The position numbers and the translations under genes are program-made. Positions 17,866 through 26,690 of a DNA stretch of 64,000 nt are shown here, in pieces. The notes beneath the pieces are model-generated. The model saw only the letters and a program-made list of their open reading frames with translations, was not told the origin of the DNA and did not search any database. Origin of the DNA: Labrenzia sp. PHM005 (GTDB taxonomy: Bacteria; Pseudomonadota; Alphaproteobacteria; Rhizobiales; Stappiaceae); the NCBI RefSeq assembly GCF_006517275.1, contig NZ_CP041191.1, positions 5,079,001 through 5,143,000 of the forward strand. Reading direction: 5' to 3'. Position 1 is the first letter of the stretch; each line of letters opens with the position of its first letter.

Positions 17866-17928
17866 CGGAATTGGATTGTCGTTAAGCGGGATCGGATTGC
17901 CGTTATGCGGGATTGTCCGCCGTTTTAC
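17866..17928. repeat. three tandem 21-bp imperfect repeats
   Basis: Units begin at 17866, 17887 and 17908. Each starts CGG(G/A)AT, and each has a GTT at the same place near its right end (CGTTAAG, CGTTATG, CGTTTTAC). A weaker fourth unit may precede them. Spacing of 21 bp equals two helical turns. They could be multiple transposase sites at one end of a lost IS21-type element, or operators. No matching end was found nearby. Confidence 0.55.
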
Positions 17929-18404
17929 CGGTCGCAACATGCCCTAACCCGGGATCGCTATGTCTTTGCGCAAACTGATTTTGGCGTGACTTGGTGTTGT
18001 GCTATGGCGTTTTGCGGTTGTGTGATCCGTGATTTACGAGGTCTGTCAGACACTTGCTCACGTGCATTATGCATGGTTTGAGAATGGGCGTACGCGAGCC
18101 TTTTCGGCCTCTTCATTCTAATATTCGCCATAATCCACAGACGGATTGGAAAAATATTCTATGATAATGGAACCGATTTTGGCGTGGCACGGCAAACTTG
18201 TTTTAAACGGGTCTTAAACACCTCTTAAAGGGTCTTTAAACGGCTTTTAAACACCAACAGCATTGACCGGAAACAGTTTTGCTTTCTGCCTCAGGCCGGT
18301 TGCGGGCGTTGGTTGTGGTTTTGTAACCTTCTCCTTAGTTCCAGCGTATTCAAATCATCGAACATGGCCCTTTGCCTTGACGGCGGGCCAAATGGAGAAT
18401 GCAG
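17929..18404. other. upstream region of the ParB-methyltransferase gene
   Basis: Apart from the 11-bp array, this stretch is non-coding and AT-rich, with no open frame of note. A GGAG at 18394-18397 gives the methyltransferase ATG at 18405 a 7-nt spacing. Confidence 0.4.
18200..18254. repeat. five tandem 11-bp iteron-like repeats (core TTAAA)
   Basis: Five consecutive 11-mers: GTTTTAAACGG, GTCTTAAACAC, CTCTTAAAGGG, TCTTTAAACGG and CTTTTAAACAC, with no gaps. All share TTAAA at the same phase, one copy per helical turn. The array lies 150 bp upstream of the ParB-methyltransferase start, so it could be a binding array for its ParB-like domain or another regulator, or a remnant of a plasmid-type origin. 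Confidence 0.75.
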
Positions 18405-19772
18405 ATGCATCCGCCAAATGAAGACCTGTGTCCGATCGAGCGCCTTGCTCCTTACAAGAACAACGCCCGAACCCATTCAAAGAAACAAATCAAACAGATC
18501 GTAGAAAGCATCAAACGGTTTGGCTTTTGCAATCCAGTGCTCATATCGGATAACAACACGATCATTGCTGGCCATGGCCGTGTCGAAGCTGCCAAACTGA
18601 TCGGCATGGCTGACGTTCCAGTTCGCAGGCTATCGCACCTGTCGCACGAAGAGGTTCGGGCCTACATTCTTGCTGACAACAAATTGGCAGAAAATGCAGG
18701 CTGGGACCGGGATCTGCTCGCCATCGAAATGCAAGGCCTGATGGATCTCGATTTTGACATTGAGGATCTAGGGTTTTCGACGGCAGAAATCGACCTGACC
18801 ATCGCCAGCAACCAAAGCAGTTCTTCCGTAACAAACGATCATTTGGATATGGTTGAACCGGTCGCATCGGGTCCAGCGGTGACACAATCAGGCGATCTCT
18901 GGATTTTGGGACAGCACCGGCTGCTATGCGGCGATGCTCGGTCCCAGGACGATGTCGGTCGGCTCTGCGGAGATCGACCGGCATCCCTGCTATTTACTGA
19001 CCCTCCATACAATGTCCCAATCGATGGTCATGTCAGCGGTTTGGGCCGGATAAAACATCGCGAATTTGCCTTTGCGTCCGGAGAAATGGACGAGGCTGGG
19101 TTTACAGACTTCCTGCGCCAGTCATTTGAGACTTCTGCTTCACGGCTTGCCGACGGGGCGATTGCTTTTGTCTGCATGGATTGGCGACATATGCGCGAGG
19201 TGCTGAATGCGGGCCTGACTGTCTTTGATGAACTCAAGAACTTGTGTGTTTGGAACAAGACCAACGGCGGCATGGGATCATTTTACCGCTCCAAACATGA
19301 ACTTGTCTTCGTGTTCAAAAAGGGAACCGCGCCACACGTCAATAATTTTGGTCTGGGCGAGACCGGCCGCTATCGCTCAAATGTTTGGGACTATCCTGGT
19401 ATCAGTTCTCTTGGCACGACTCGGCAATCCGATCTTGCCATGCATCCGACCGTCAAACCGGTAGCGCTCATAGCTGATGCCATTCGGGACTGCTCAAAAC
19501 GCGGCGATGTTGTTCTGGATGTATTTGGCGGTTCGGGTTCTACCCTGATAGCCGCTGATCAATGCGGCCGTAAAGCCAGGCTGATCGAGATTGATGCGCT
19601 CTATTGCGACACCATCATTCGAAGATTTGAACGCATCACTGGTGAGCCGGCGCATTTGGCTGAGACCAAACTGTCTTTTGCCGAGGTTACACGCCAGCGT
19701 GCGTTCGAACCTGAGGCCGGACGCAATATCGCACCGACCGCTGAGAGCTGGTCTGGCGAGGGAGCGCGATAA
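18405..19772 (+). CDS. ParB-like domain fused to N4/N6 DNA methyltransferase
   Basis: 455 residues. The N-terminal ParB/sulfiredoxin-type domain (about 8-100) has the signature AGHGRVEAAKLIGM. The methylase domain (about 165-410) has motif IV as TDPPYNV (near 199) and motif I near the C-terminus as VFGGSGSTL, the beta-class order also seen in CcrM. It should methylate adenine N6 or cytosine N4. I chose the ATG at 18405 over 18399 because of the Shine-Dalgarno. The stop overlaps the next start by one base. No restriction endonuclease gene is adjacent, so it is an orphan or island-borne enzyme. Such ParB-methylases occur in phages, plasmids and genomic islands. Confidence 0.87.
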   Translation: MHPPNEDLCPIERLAPYKNNARTHSKKQIKQIVESIKRFGFCNPVLISDNNTIIAGHGRVEAAKLIGMADVPVRRLSHLSHEEVRAYILADNKLAENAGWDRDLLAIEMQGLMDLDFDIEDLGFSTAEIDLTIASNQSSSSVTNDHLDMVEPVASGPAVTQSGDLWILGQHRLLCGDARSQDDVGRLCGDRPASLLFTDPPYNVPIDGHVSGLGRIKHREFAFASGEMDEAGFTDFLRQSFETSASRLADGAIAFVCMDWRHMREVLNAGLTVFDELKNLCVWNKTNGGMGSFYRSKHELVFVFKKGTAPHVNNFGLGETGRYRSNVWDYPGISSLGTTRQSDLAMHPTVKPVALIADAIRDCSKRGDVVLDVFGGSGSTLIAADQCGRKARLIEIDALYCDTIIRRFERITGEPAHLAETKLSFAEVTRQRAFEPEAGRNIAPTAESWSGEGAR

Positions 19773-20653
19773 TGGCTGTTAAGAGAAACAAGTCCCGCCG
19801 CCCCGCATCAAGTGCCGAGCGCCCTGCCCTCACCTCGTTGCAACAGGCACTTCTGGATGAAGCGGACCGCAAGGTCACGATCGTCAGTGAAGGCGAACAA
19901 CAAGAAGTGAGCATTCATCAGGTTGTGTCGCGGAAACTTCTGCAAACAGCAGCGAATGGCTCCGTTCACGCCCTCAGTAACGCGTTCAACGAAATCAATG
20001 CAGCTCAGCAACTGCACCAACAACAGATCAACGATGACGTTGAACTCGGGCAGAAATACAAAGACCTCCAGCAACAGCTCCTCGATCAGGCGCTCGCAAA
20101 GGGTGAAGACCCGGAAAAAGTCCTTCCGCATCCAGATGACATAAAGGTACTGCCTGGCAAGGGTTTTAAGATTGCAGGGCCATCTGATGAAACTGAACTA
20201 ATAACCGTCAGAGAATGCTGTGCTCTGCGAGATGTACTGATTTTGCAATCCGTGCTTGAGGAACGGATTGGAGAGCCGGCGGTTATCGCTTCGACAGAAA
20301 ACACTGGAGAGCCCTTTGCCGGCGCGTTGGCGATGGTTCTTGCACAAGTCATGAACCACAGCCTGCCAAAGCGCTTCATCAAATCAGAAACGGAACTCAC
20401 TTACGACTTGATGCACCACAACAGATGGACAAAGCGCGAGTTATTGCGGGAAACACATCGTGCATGGACCGCGATCGGACGGCCGAAGCCAAGGGGATGG
20501 GTGTTGCCCCCCTATCAGCAATCGCTTGTGAGAATTGGGCAATATCTGTCCTTATGCGCCGACCTCTTCAAACTCGCGCAAGACGGCAAATTGAATTCCG
20601 ACAGAGAAATTGAAGCTGAACTGCAGAACCGGATCTCCCGAAACTTTGAATGA
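19772..20653 (+). CDS. DUF5681-like island protein
   Basis: 293 residues starting with a basic tail (KRNKSRRPASS). It resembles DUF5681-type proteins in its N-terminal half (LLDEADRKVTIVSEGEQQEVSIHQVVSRKLLQTAANGSVHALS, shown here only as separate elements: a LLDEA start, a VSIHQVV segment and a helical region ending in HALS). The middle is a long helical, Gln-rich region, and the C-terminus ends in helices. It overlaps the methyltransferase stop by one base, so the two are co-translated. Proteins of this kind often accompany ParB-methylases in alphaproteobacterial islands and prophages; function unknown. Confidence 0.55.
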   Translation: MAVKRNKSRRPASSAERPALTSLQQALLDEADRKVTIVSEGEQQEVSIHQVVSRKLLQTAANGSVHALSNAFNEINAAQQLHQQQINDDVELGQKYKDLQQQLLDQALAKGEDPEKVLPHPDDIKVLPGKGFKIAGPSDETELITVRECCALRDVLILQSVLEERIGEPAVIASTENTGEPFAGALAMVLAQVMNHSLPKRFIKSETELTYDLMHHNRWTKRELLRETHRAWTAIGRPKPRGWVLPPYQQSLVRIGQYLSLCADLFKLAQDGKLNSDREIEAELQNRISRNFE

Positions 20654-20863
20654 TCAGCGCAGCGGAGACCATGCCAAAACAGTCACTTGAACTCCAAGTA
20701 AAGCGATATTCAATCTCGATGCGGTAGCCCGTGCAAAGACAACAAAGGGCGGGATCCGGACGTTCGTTGCGGTGCAAGCAGATGTCCGCTTTCTTGCAGG
20801 CTGACTAAAGCATCGAATTTTCAACAATCACGGAGAACTGACGTGGTCTTCGGGTCAATCTCG

Positions 20864-21937
20864 TCACGTATTTGACCCATGAATCGCCTGAATCACGGCA
20901 TCGGTCACTTCGCGCGTCGTCGCCTTGCCGCCGACGTCAGGCGTGAGGATGCCTGCATCGCAAACGCGTTCAACGGCAGTCATCAAACGCCGGCTGGATT
21001 CCTGTTCGCCCAGATGATCCAGCATCTGGGAAGCCGTCCAGAATGTTGCCACGGGATTGGCAATGCCCTTGCCGGTGATATCGAAAGCCGAGCCGTGAAT
21101 GGGTTCGAACATGGACGGAAACCGCCGCTCCGGATCTATGTTGGCCGTCGGCGCAACGCCGAGGCTGCCGGCAAGCGCGCCCGCGAGATCGGAAAGAATG
21201 TCCGCGTGCAGGTTGGTGGCAACGATCGTGTCGAGGCTTTGCGGATTCTTGACCATGCGAACCGTCATGGCATCGACCAGCATCTTATCCCACGTCACGT
21301 CCGGAAACTCCTGCGCGACCTCTGCCGCGATTTCATCCCATAGCACCATCCCGTGCCGCTGCGCGTTCGACTTTGTCACGACCGTCAGCAGCTTGCGCGG
21401 CCGCGACTGAGCCAGCTTGAAGGCGTAGCGCATGATCCGCGCGATGCCGACGCGGGTGAAGATTGCGACCTCGGTGCCGACTTCCTCCGGCAGACCCCGG
21501 TGGGCGCGCCCACCATTTCCCGAATATTCGCCTTCGGAGTTTTCCCGGACGATCACCCAGTCGAGATCCCCAACCCCGATATTGCGCAGGGGCGAGGTGA
21601 CGCCGGGAATAATCTTGGTGGGCCGCACGTTGGCATATTGATCGAACCCCTGGCAGATCGGCAATCTGAGGCCCCAGAGCGTGATATGGTCCGGGACATC
21701 CGGTGCGCCGACGGCACCGAAATAGATCGCGTCGAAGGGCTTGAGTTGTTCCAGTCCGTCGGAGGGCATCATCTCGCCATGCTTCTTGTACCGGTCTGAT
21801 CCCCAGTCGAAGAAGGTCAGGTCAAAACTCACATCCCCGGAGCGCTGTCCGAGCGCAGCCAGAACTTCCGATCCCGCTTCAATCACTTCCGGACCAATGC
21901 CGTCGGCCGGGATGGCTGCAATCTGATAGCTGCGCAT
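20864..21937 (-). CDS. ttuC: tartrate dehydrogenase / D-malate dehydrogenase
   Basis: 357-residue member of the isocitrate/isopropylmalate dehydrogenase family. NAD-dependent decarboxylating beta-hydroxyacid dehydrogenase, with AAIPADGIGPEV at the N-terminus, the substrate loop VRENSEGEYSGNGGR, and metal-binding Asp residues in LVDAMTVRM and NLHADILSDLAGAL. FEPIHGSAFDI is close to DmlA/TtuC. The start at 21937 has GGAA just upstream; longer starts lack support. It is divergent from a LysR gene and near a TAXI-TRAP transporter, which fits uptake and oxidation of tartrate or D-malate. Isopropylmalate activity is unlikely from context. Confidence 0.85.
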   Translation of the reverse strand: MRSYQIAAIPADGIGPEVIEAGSEVLAALGQRSGDVSFDLTFFDWGSDRYKKHGEMMPSDGLEQLKPFDAIYFGAVGAPDVPDHITLWGLRLPICQGFDQYANVRPTKIIPGVTSPLRNIGVGDLDWVIVRENSEGEYSGNGGRAHRGLPEEVGTEVAIFTRVGIARIMRYAFKLAQSRPRKLLTVVTKSNAQRHGMVLWDEIAAEVAQEFPDVTWDKMLVDAMTVRMVKNPQSLDTIVATNLHADILSDLAGALAGSLGVAPTANIDPERRFPSMFEPIHGSAFDITGKGIANPVATFWTASQMLDHLGEQESSRRLMTAVERVCDAGILTPDVGGKATTREVTDAVIQAIHGSNT

Positions 21938-22045
21938 GACAAATTCCTGCTTTTGGGGGCTGGCAGCAGCGCATGTCCTCCCACGCCTGCCGTCGAATTG
22001 CCGCCAGACTTGCAATCTCTGTTCATTCCGGCAATGCTGGTTCGA

Positions 22046-22066
22046 TCATATAAAAAAATGATATAA
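22046..22066 (+). promoter_or_regulatory. putative LysR operator in the ttuC-lysR divergent promoter
   Basis: TCATATAAAAAAATGATATAA, a 21-bp A-rich dyad (ATCAT/ATGAT arms, 8-bp spacer, at 22045-22062), sits 12 bp ahead of the lysR start. A copy matching 18 of 21 bases lies in inverted orientation after lysR at 23001-23021. Confidence 0.5.
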
Positions 22067-22078
22067 TCAAAGAGACCC

Positions 22079-22993
22079 ATGGAACTCCGTCAACTGAAGT
22101 GCTTTATCGCAGTCGCAGATACGCTGCATTTTGGCCGCGCCGCACAAAAGCTCGATATCCTCCCTGCGTCACTGGGACGCCAGATCAAGATGCTGGAGGA
22201 CAGTCTCGGTAGCCGGTTGCTGACGCGAACGACCCGGACCGTAGCATTAACCCAGGCCGGCAGCGATCTTCTGGAAGCTGCCCGCGATGTCGTGGACCGC
22301 GCCGACCGGCTCGAAGCCGAATTCCGGGAGAGCCAGCGGGACAACGCGTCTGTCCTGCGGATTGGGGCCATAGACAGTGCCGCCGTCGGTCTTGTGCCAC
22401 AACTGATCCCGCTCTTCAGAGAGGCGCATCCGGAGATCGACATCCAGCTCCTTGAGCAGAAGACCATTCGCCTGTTGCCCCGTCTGCTGACGGGACGGCT
22501 CGATGTCGCAATCGTCAGGCCACCCGAGGTTCTGGACCCCCGCCTTGTTCTGAGATCCCTTTTCTTCGAAACAGCTGTTGTTGCTGTTCCGGATACGCAT
22601 CCGCTTGCAAAAAAGGATCGAATACGCGTCGAGGACATGGCGGATGAGCCGCTAATCGTCCCGGACAAGGGATCGCGGCCGCATAGCCATGATCTGACGA
22701 TGAAGCTGTTTCTCGAGGCAGGTTTGCCCGCGCGTGTTGCGCAGATTGCGGAGGAGAAACAGACCATTGTCAATTTGGTGAGTACAGGTGTCGGCATTGC
22801 CATTGTTCCACGCTGGATTTCCAGGCTGGCAGTTGGCGGCGTTACGTTCGTTCCGCTTGACTTGCCCACCGGGCCTGCGAAGAACAAACTGGCTCTTTCG
22901 GTCGCCTGGGTTCGTGACACGCGGGATTCATCGCGCGACGCTCTTCTGCAAACGCTCGATCAGCATGTGGAGCAGCTTGCCATTTCGGCATAG
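22079..22993 (+). CDS. LysR-family transcriptional regulator
   Basis: 304 residues. N-terminal winged helix (1-60, MELRQLKCFIAVADTLHFGR start, helix-turn-helix across ASLGRQIKMLEDSLGSRLL) and a LysR substrate-binding domain (about 90-300). It is divergent from tartrate dehydrogenase and upstream of the TAXI-TRAP operon, so it probably controls both. A shared operator-like motif flanks the gene on both sides. The inducer is probably a hydroxy-dicarboxylate such as tartrate, by context only. Confidence 0.88.
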   Translation: MELRQLKCFIAVADTLHFGRAAQKLDILPASLGRQIKMLEDSLGSRLLTRTTRTVALTQAGSDLLEAARDVVDRADRLEAEFRESQRDNASVLRIGAIDSAAVGLVPQLIPLFREAHPEIDIQLLEQKTIRLLPRLLTGRLDVAIVRPPEVLDPRLVLRSLFFETAVVAVPDTHPLAKKDRIRVEDMADEPLIVPDKGSRPHSHDLTMKLFLEAGLPARVAQIAEEKQTIVNLVSTGVGIAIVPRWISRLAVGGVTFVPLDLPTGPAKNKLALSVAWVRDTRDSSRDALLQTLDQHVEQLAISA

Positions 22994-23000
22994 TCATTAA

Positions 23001-23021
23001 TTATTCCATTTTTTTATATAA
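23001..23021 (-). promoter_or_regulatory. inverted copy of the lysR-flanking operator motif
   Basis: Read on the minus strand this is TTATATAAAAAAATGGAATAA, 18/21 identical to 22046-22066. It lies just after the lysR stop and 131 bp before the TAXI-TRAP binding-protein start, where an operator for that operon would be expected. Confidence 0.45.
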
Positions 23022-23151
23022 TTTCTCTGCGCTGTGCAGCGCCGTGGCGGCGGATTAGCGTGCAATCTTGGTGAAGGGCCGGTCTTTGCCGTCCGCAGGA
23101 GGATGTGGGCTCGGACAACGGACCTTTCATGAAGAATATCTGGAGGAACTC

Positions 23152-24141
23152 ATGAAATTCAGCATGATGACCGGCGCCTTTGTGATCGCCGCATTGACCG
23201 CAACCGCAGCGGTCGCAGACACAGTCGACAAGACCGGCTGGCCCGAGAGCTTTACCGTGGGAACGGGATCGCAGGGCGGCACCTATTTCGGATACGGTAC
23301 AGGCTGGGCGAACATTGCCGGTGAAGAGCTTGGTGTGTCCGGTGCTGCCGAAGTCACCGGCGGGCCGATGCAGAACATGGCCCTGGTTCATTCAGGCGAC
23401 CTGCCGTTCGGCATGACCACCATGGGACCTGCGGCGGAATCAATAGCCGGGTCCAATCCCATCGCTCCGGGACTGCAGATGGACAAGGCCTGCGCCATGT
23501 TCCCGATGTACCAGACCCCGTTTTCGATCACGGCCCTGAGCTCCTCGGGCATCACAACCGTTGCCGATATTCCTGAGGGTGCGCGCATTGGCTTTGGCCC
23601 GGCCGGATCGACGTCCGACACCTATTTCCCACGCATGATGGAAGAACTCGGTGTCAAGTTTGAACGCCGCAACGGCGGCTGGTCGGACCTCGGCAGCCAG
23701 TTGCAGGATGGCCTTCTGGACGTTATCGCTTTTGCCGCGGGCGTGCCGGTTCCGGCTGTCAGCCAGCTCGAAGTGCAGACAGACATCAACATCATCGAGT
23801 TCACGGAAGAAGAACAGGCATCAATCACCAAGGCGTTCCCCGTGGCGAATTTCGACATTGCAGCAGACAGCTACACAACGCTGGAGGCCCCGGCACGGTC
23901 CGTCTCCATGTGGAACTTCGCGATCGCCAACTGCGATCTGCCTGAAACCTTCGTGTACGGCATCGTGAAGGCGGTCATGTCCGACAATGAGCGCATGGTC
24001 GCCACTCACAAGGCGGCCCGTTCGACGCTGCCGGAGTTCTGGGACCGCAACCAGGTCATGAAGTGGCACCCGGGAGCAGCGCGCTGGTTCCAGGAAACAC
24101 AGGGCGCCGACATTGCCGCCGACATGATCTACGGCAACTGA
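23152..24141 (+). CDS. TAXI-family TRAP transporter solute-binding protein
   Basis: 329 residues. The start at 23152 follows a good Shine-Dalgarno (TGGAGGAACTC). Signal peptide 1-22 ending AAVAD; the mature domain opens FTVGTGSQGGTYFGYG, the typical start of TAXI binding proteins, then LPFGMTTMGPAAES and GFGPAGSTSDTYFP. It delivers ligand to the fused permease encoded next. TAXI ligands vary (dicarboxylates, glutamate); context here suggests a tartrate-like acid. Confidence 0.9.
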   Translation: MKFSMMTGAFVIAALTATAAVADTVDKTGWPESFTVGTGSQGGTYFGYGTGWANIAGEELGVSGAAEVTGGPMQNMALVHSGDLPFGMTTMGPAAESIAGSNPIAPGLQMDKACAMFPMYQTPFSITALSSSGITTVADIPEGARIGFGPAGSTSDTYFPRMMEELGVKFERRNGGWSDLGSQLQDGLLDVIAFAAGVPVPAVSQLEVQTDINIIEFTEEEQASITKAFPVANFDIAADSYTTLEAPARSVSMWNFAIANCDLPETFVYGIVKAVMSDNERMVATHKAARSTLPEFWDRNQVMKWHPGAARWFQETQGADIAADMIYGN

Positions 24142-24150
24142 TCGCTGGTC

Positions 24151-24181
24151 GTGTCTGCACGGGATCTCCCCGTGCAGACAC
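24151..24181 (+). other. intercistronic hairpin after the binding-protein gene
   Basis: Perfect 13-bp stem GTGTCTGCACGGG / CCCGTGCAGACAC with a 5-nt loop, starting 9 bp after the binding-protein stop and not followed by a T-run. It probably protects the upstream mRNA so that the binding protein is made in excess. Confidence 0.65.
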
Positions 24182-24272
24182 TGGACTGCACCGCTGTCCG
24201 TCTGACCTCGAGGCAGTGACGGCATCCGGCAAAATAAGATTTGGCCGCTCGCATCGGCCGCTGCAGGACCCC

Positions 24273-26555
24273 ATGACAAACAAGACCGACCAGTCAGCCG
24301 AGGACCCAGGCGACAAAGTTCTTGCTGAAGGTGTTGATGAAGAACCGATCGAGAGCAATCGTCGTCTCTTCGACGGGCGCGCCTATCTCTTTATGGCGGG
24401 CCTGTCCGCGATTTACGCTGCTTTTCATATGGTTGCGCTTAATGGCGTGTCCATTTCAGAATGGACCGGGATTACCATTCCCTTCCTGCCGCAGTTTCCG
24501 ATGGAAACCTGGAACTTCCGTATCGCGCATATTGCCGGTGCCTTGGCACTCGGTTTCCTGCTCTTTTCCGCTCATGTCTTTCATGCCGCGGGAGCGCCGC
24601 ATCGCGAAACACGTCTGGTCAGCATCCTCGCGCTGCTTCTTCTGGTGCCGGCCTTCGTTTCAGGGGAAACGGCAATCACTTTCGTTCATACGATCCATTC
24701 CGGAACACTGCCCCAAATGGGTGGCCTAACGACCTGGGCAGCCTTTCCGGGCACGGAGATCTACGAAAACGAAGTCTGGTGGTTCGGCATACCGTTGCTG
24801 ATTGCAACTTTTGGGGCGATTGTCGCGAGCTGGCTCGAGCGCCGGGGCCGCGAACGCTTTGCTTCGTCCGATGTCGTGCTCGCAGGCTGCGCCATTGTTG
24901 TGGCGATCTATTTCATCGCGATCTATGACACCGCGGCCAGAAATTCCGTCGGCACCGCGTTTGTGCCGATTGGGGTCGCCTTTGCCGCAACGGCAGGTTC
25001 CGCGATGATCCTGGAACTCACGCGCCGGGTTGCAGGCCTTGCGCTTGTCATTATCACCGCCGTGTTTCTGGTTTACACGTTCACCGCCCATCTGCTTCCC
25101 GGCATTCTGGCAGTTCAAAGCGCCTACACATGGCAGCGCTTCTTCGGTCATGTTTATTCCGATGCCGGAATTCTGGGGCCGACCACGGCCGTCTCGTCGA
25201 CCTATATTATTCTCTTCATCATCTTCGCCGCTTTCCTTCAGGCCTCCAAGGTGGGCGACTATTTCGTGAACTTTGCGTTTGCCGCGGCCGGGCGCGCACG
25301 TGGCGGTCCGGCTAAGGTGGCGATCTTCGCATCCGGGCTGATGGGCATGATCAACGGCACCTCCGCCGGAAACGTTGTCGCCACCGGTTCTCTCACCATT
25401 CCGCTGATGAAACGGGTCGGCTACGAGAAAAGGACAGCGGGAGCCGTCGAGGCAGCCGCATCGACAGGGGGGCAGATCATGCCGCCGATCATGGGAGCGG
25501 GCGCCTTTATCATGGCTGAGATCACCGGCATTCCCTATCAGGACATCGCGATCGCAGCGATCATTCCGGCGGTGCTCTACTTTGTTTCGATATACTTCAT
25601 GGTCGATTTCGAGGCAGCAAAGCTCGGCATGCGGGGCATGCGCGACGATGAACTGCCAAATTTCCGCGACATGGTGGCGAGGGTCTATCTCTTCCTGCCG
25701 ATCATCATACTGATCGCTGCCCTCTTCATGGGGTATTCTGTGATCCGCGCCGGAACGCTTGCGACTGTCGCGGCCGCTGTCGTCTCTTGGTTCACGCCTC
25801 ATCGCATGGGACTGCACGCGATCATCAAGGCCTTTGAACTGGCCGGTGTCATGTCGATCCAGATCATCGCCGTGTGCGCCTGCGCCGGCATCATCGTCGG
25901 CGTGATCAGCCTGACAGGCGTCGGCGCGCGGTTTTCGAGCCTGCTTCTCGATCTTGCTGCAACCAGCCAACTTCTCGCCCTGTTCTTTGCCATGTGCATC
26001 GCGATCCTGCTGGGCATGGGAATGCCGACAACCGCAGCCTACGCGGTTGCAGCGTCGGTGGTTGCCCCGGGGCTGGTGCAGCTTGGAATTCCGACCCTGA
26101 CGGCACATTTCTTCGTCTTTTATTTCGCCGTTCTTTCGGCGATCACGCCACCGGTGGCATTGGCGAGCTACGCAGCTGCGGGGATCTCTGGCGCCAACCC
26201 GATGGCGACCTCCGTGACTTCCTTCAAGTTTGGGTTGGCCGCGTTCATCGTGCCGTTCATGTTTTTCTACAATTCGGCAATTCTGATGGAGGGGGATGCA
26301 ATCGACATTATACGCGCTGGCGGAACGGCAATCGTGGGCGTGTTCCTCTTGAGTTCAGGCGTCCAGGGCTGGTTCCTCGGCAAGGCCGCAGCGTCCTATC
26401 TGCGCCTGGGTCTGGCTGCCTCTGCCCTCCTGATGATCGAAGGCGGCCTCTGGACCGATCTGGCAGGCTTGTCTGTTGCGGCCGTTGTGTTTGTTGTGCA
26501 ACGTCTCGTTCATCCCAAGGCCGGGGAGAGCATTCCTGTTCGCGGTGCCGACTAA
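24273..26555 (+). CDS. TRAP transporter fused permease (DctQ-DctM type)
   Basis: 760 residues, many hydrophobic helices. The first quarter corresponds to the small four-helix Q subunit, and the rest to the large M subunit, with family motifs GLMGMINGTSAGNVVATG, AAASTGGQIMPPIMGAGAF and MGMPTTAAYAV. The start at 24273 has AGGA upstream; longer frames run back into the binding-protein gene. It partners the TAXI binding protein. Uptake is driven by an ion gradient. No separate Q subunit is expected or present. Confidence 0.9.
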   Translation: MTNKTDQSAEDPGDKVLAEGVDEEPIESNRRLFDGRAYLFMAGLSAIYAAFHMVALNGVSISEWTGITIPFLPQFPMETWNFRIAHIAGALALGFLLFSAHVFHAAGAPHRETRLVSILALLLLVPAFVSGETAITFVHTIHSGTLPQMGGLTTWAAFPGTEIYENEVWWFGIPLLIATFGAIVASWLERRGRERFASSDVVLAGCAIVVAIYFIAIYDTAARNSVGTAFVPIGVAFAATAGSAMILELTRRVAGLALVIITAVFLVYTFTAHLLPGILAVQSAYTWQRFFGHVYSDAGILGPTTAVSSTYIILFIIFAAFLQASKVGDYFVNFAFAAAGRARGGPAKVAIFASGLMGMINGTSAGNVVATGSLTIPLMKRVGYEKRTAGAVEAAASTGGQIMPPIMGAGAFIMAEITGIPYQDIAIAAIIPAVLYFVSIYFMVDFEAAKLGMRGMRDDELPNFRDMVARVYLFLPIIILIAALFMGYSVIRAGTLATVAAAVVSWFTPHRMGLHAIIKAFELAGVMSIQIIAVCACAGIIVGVISLTGVGARFSSLLLDLAATSQLLALFFAMCIAILLGMGMPTTAAYAVAASVVAPGLVQLGIPTLTAHFFVFYFAVLSAITPPVALASYAAAGISGANPMATSVTSFKFGLAAFIVPFMFFYNSAILMEGDAIDIIRAGGTAIVGVFLLSSGVQGWFLGKAAASYLRLGLAASALLMIEGGLWTDLAGLSVAAVVFVVQRLVHPKAGESIPVRGAD

Positions 26556-26690
26556 AGCCGCGCCGCCGGTATCCCGGTATGCTGTTAGATTAAGGTCCAA
26601 GGATCACGCACATGGGCGCGGAGGCTGACGAGCAGGACGTTGATAGAAATACCAGGCAGGGTTTGAGTGTTCGACCAGCGACCCTGCATT

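Noticed and set aside
22090..22920. 276-residue minus-strand frame across lysR
   Set aside because: Shadow of the LysR gene, which has full domain evidence.
24726..26108. 460-residue His/Arg/Asp-rich minus-strand frame
   Set aside because: Antisense shadow of the TRAP permease; composition mirrors the membrane codons.
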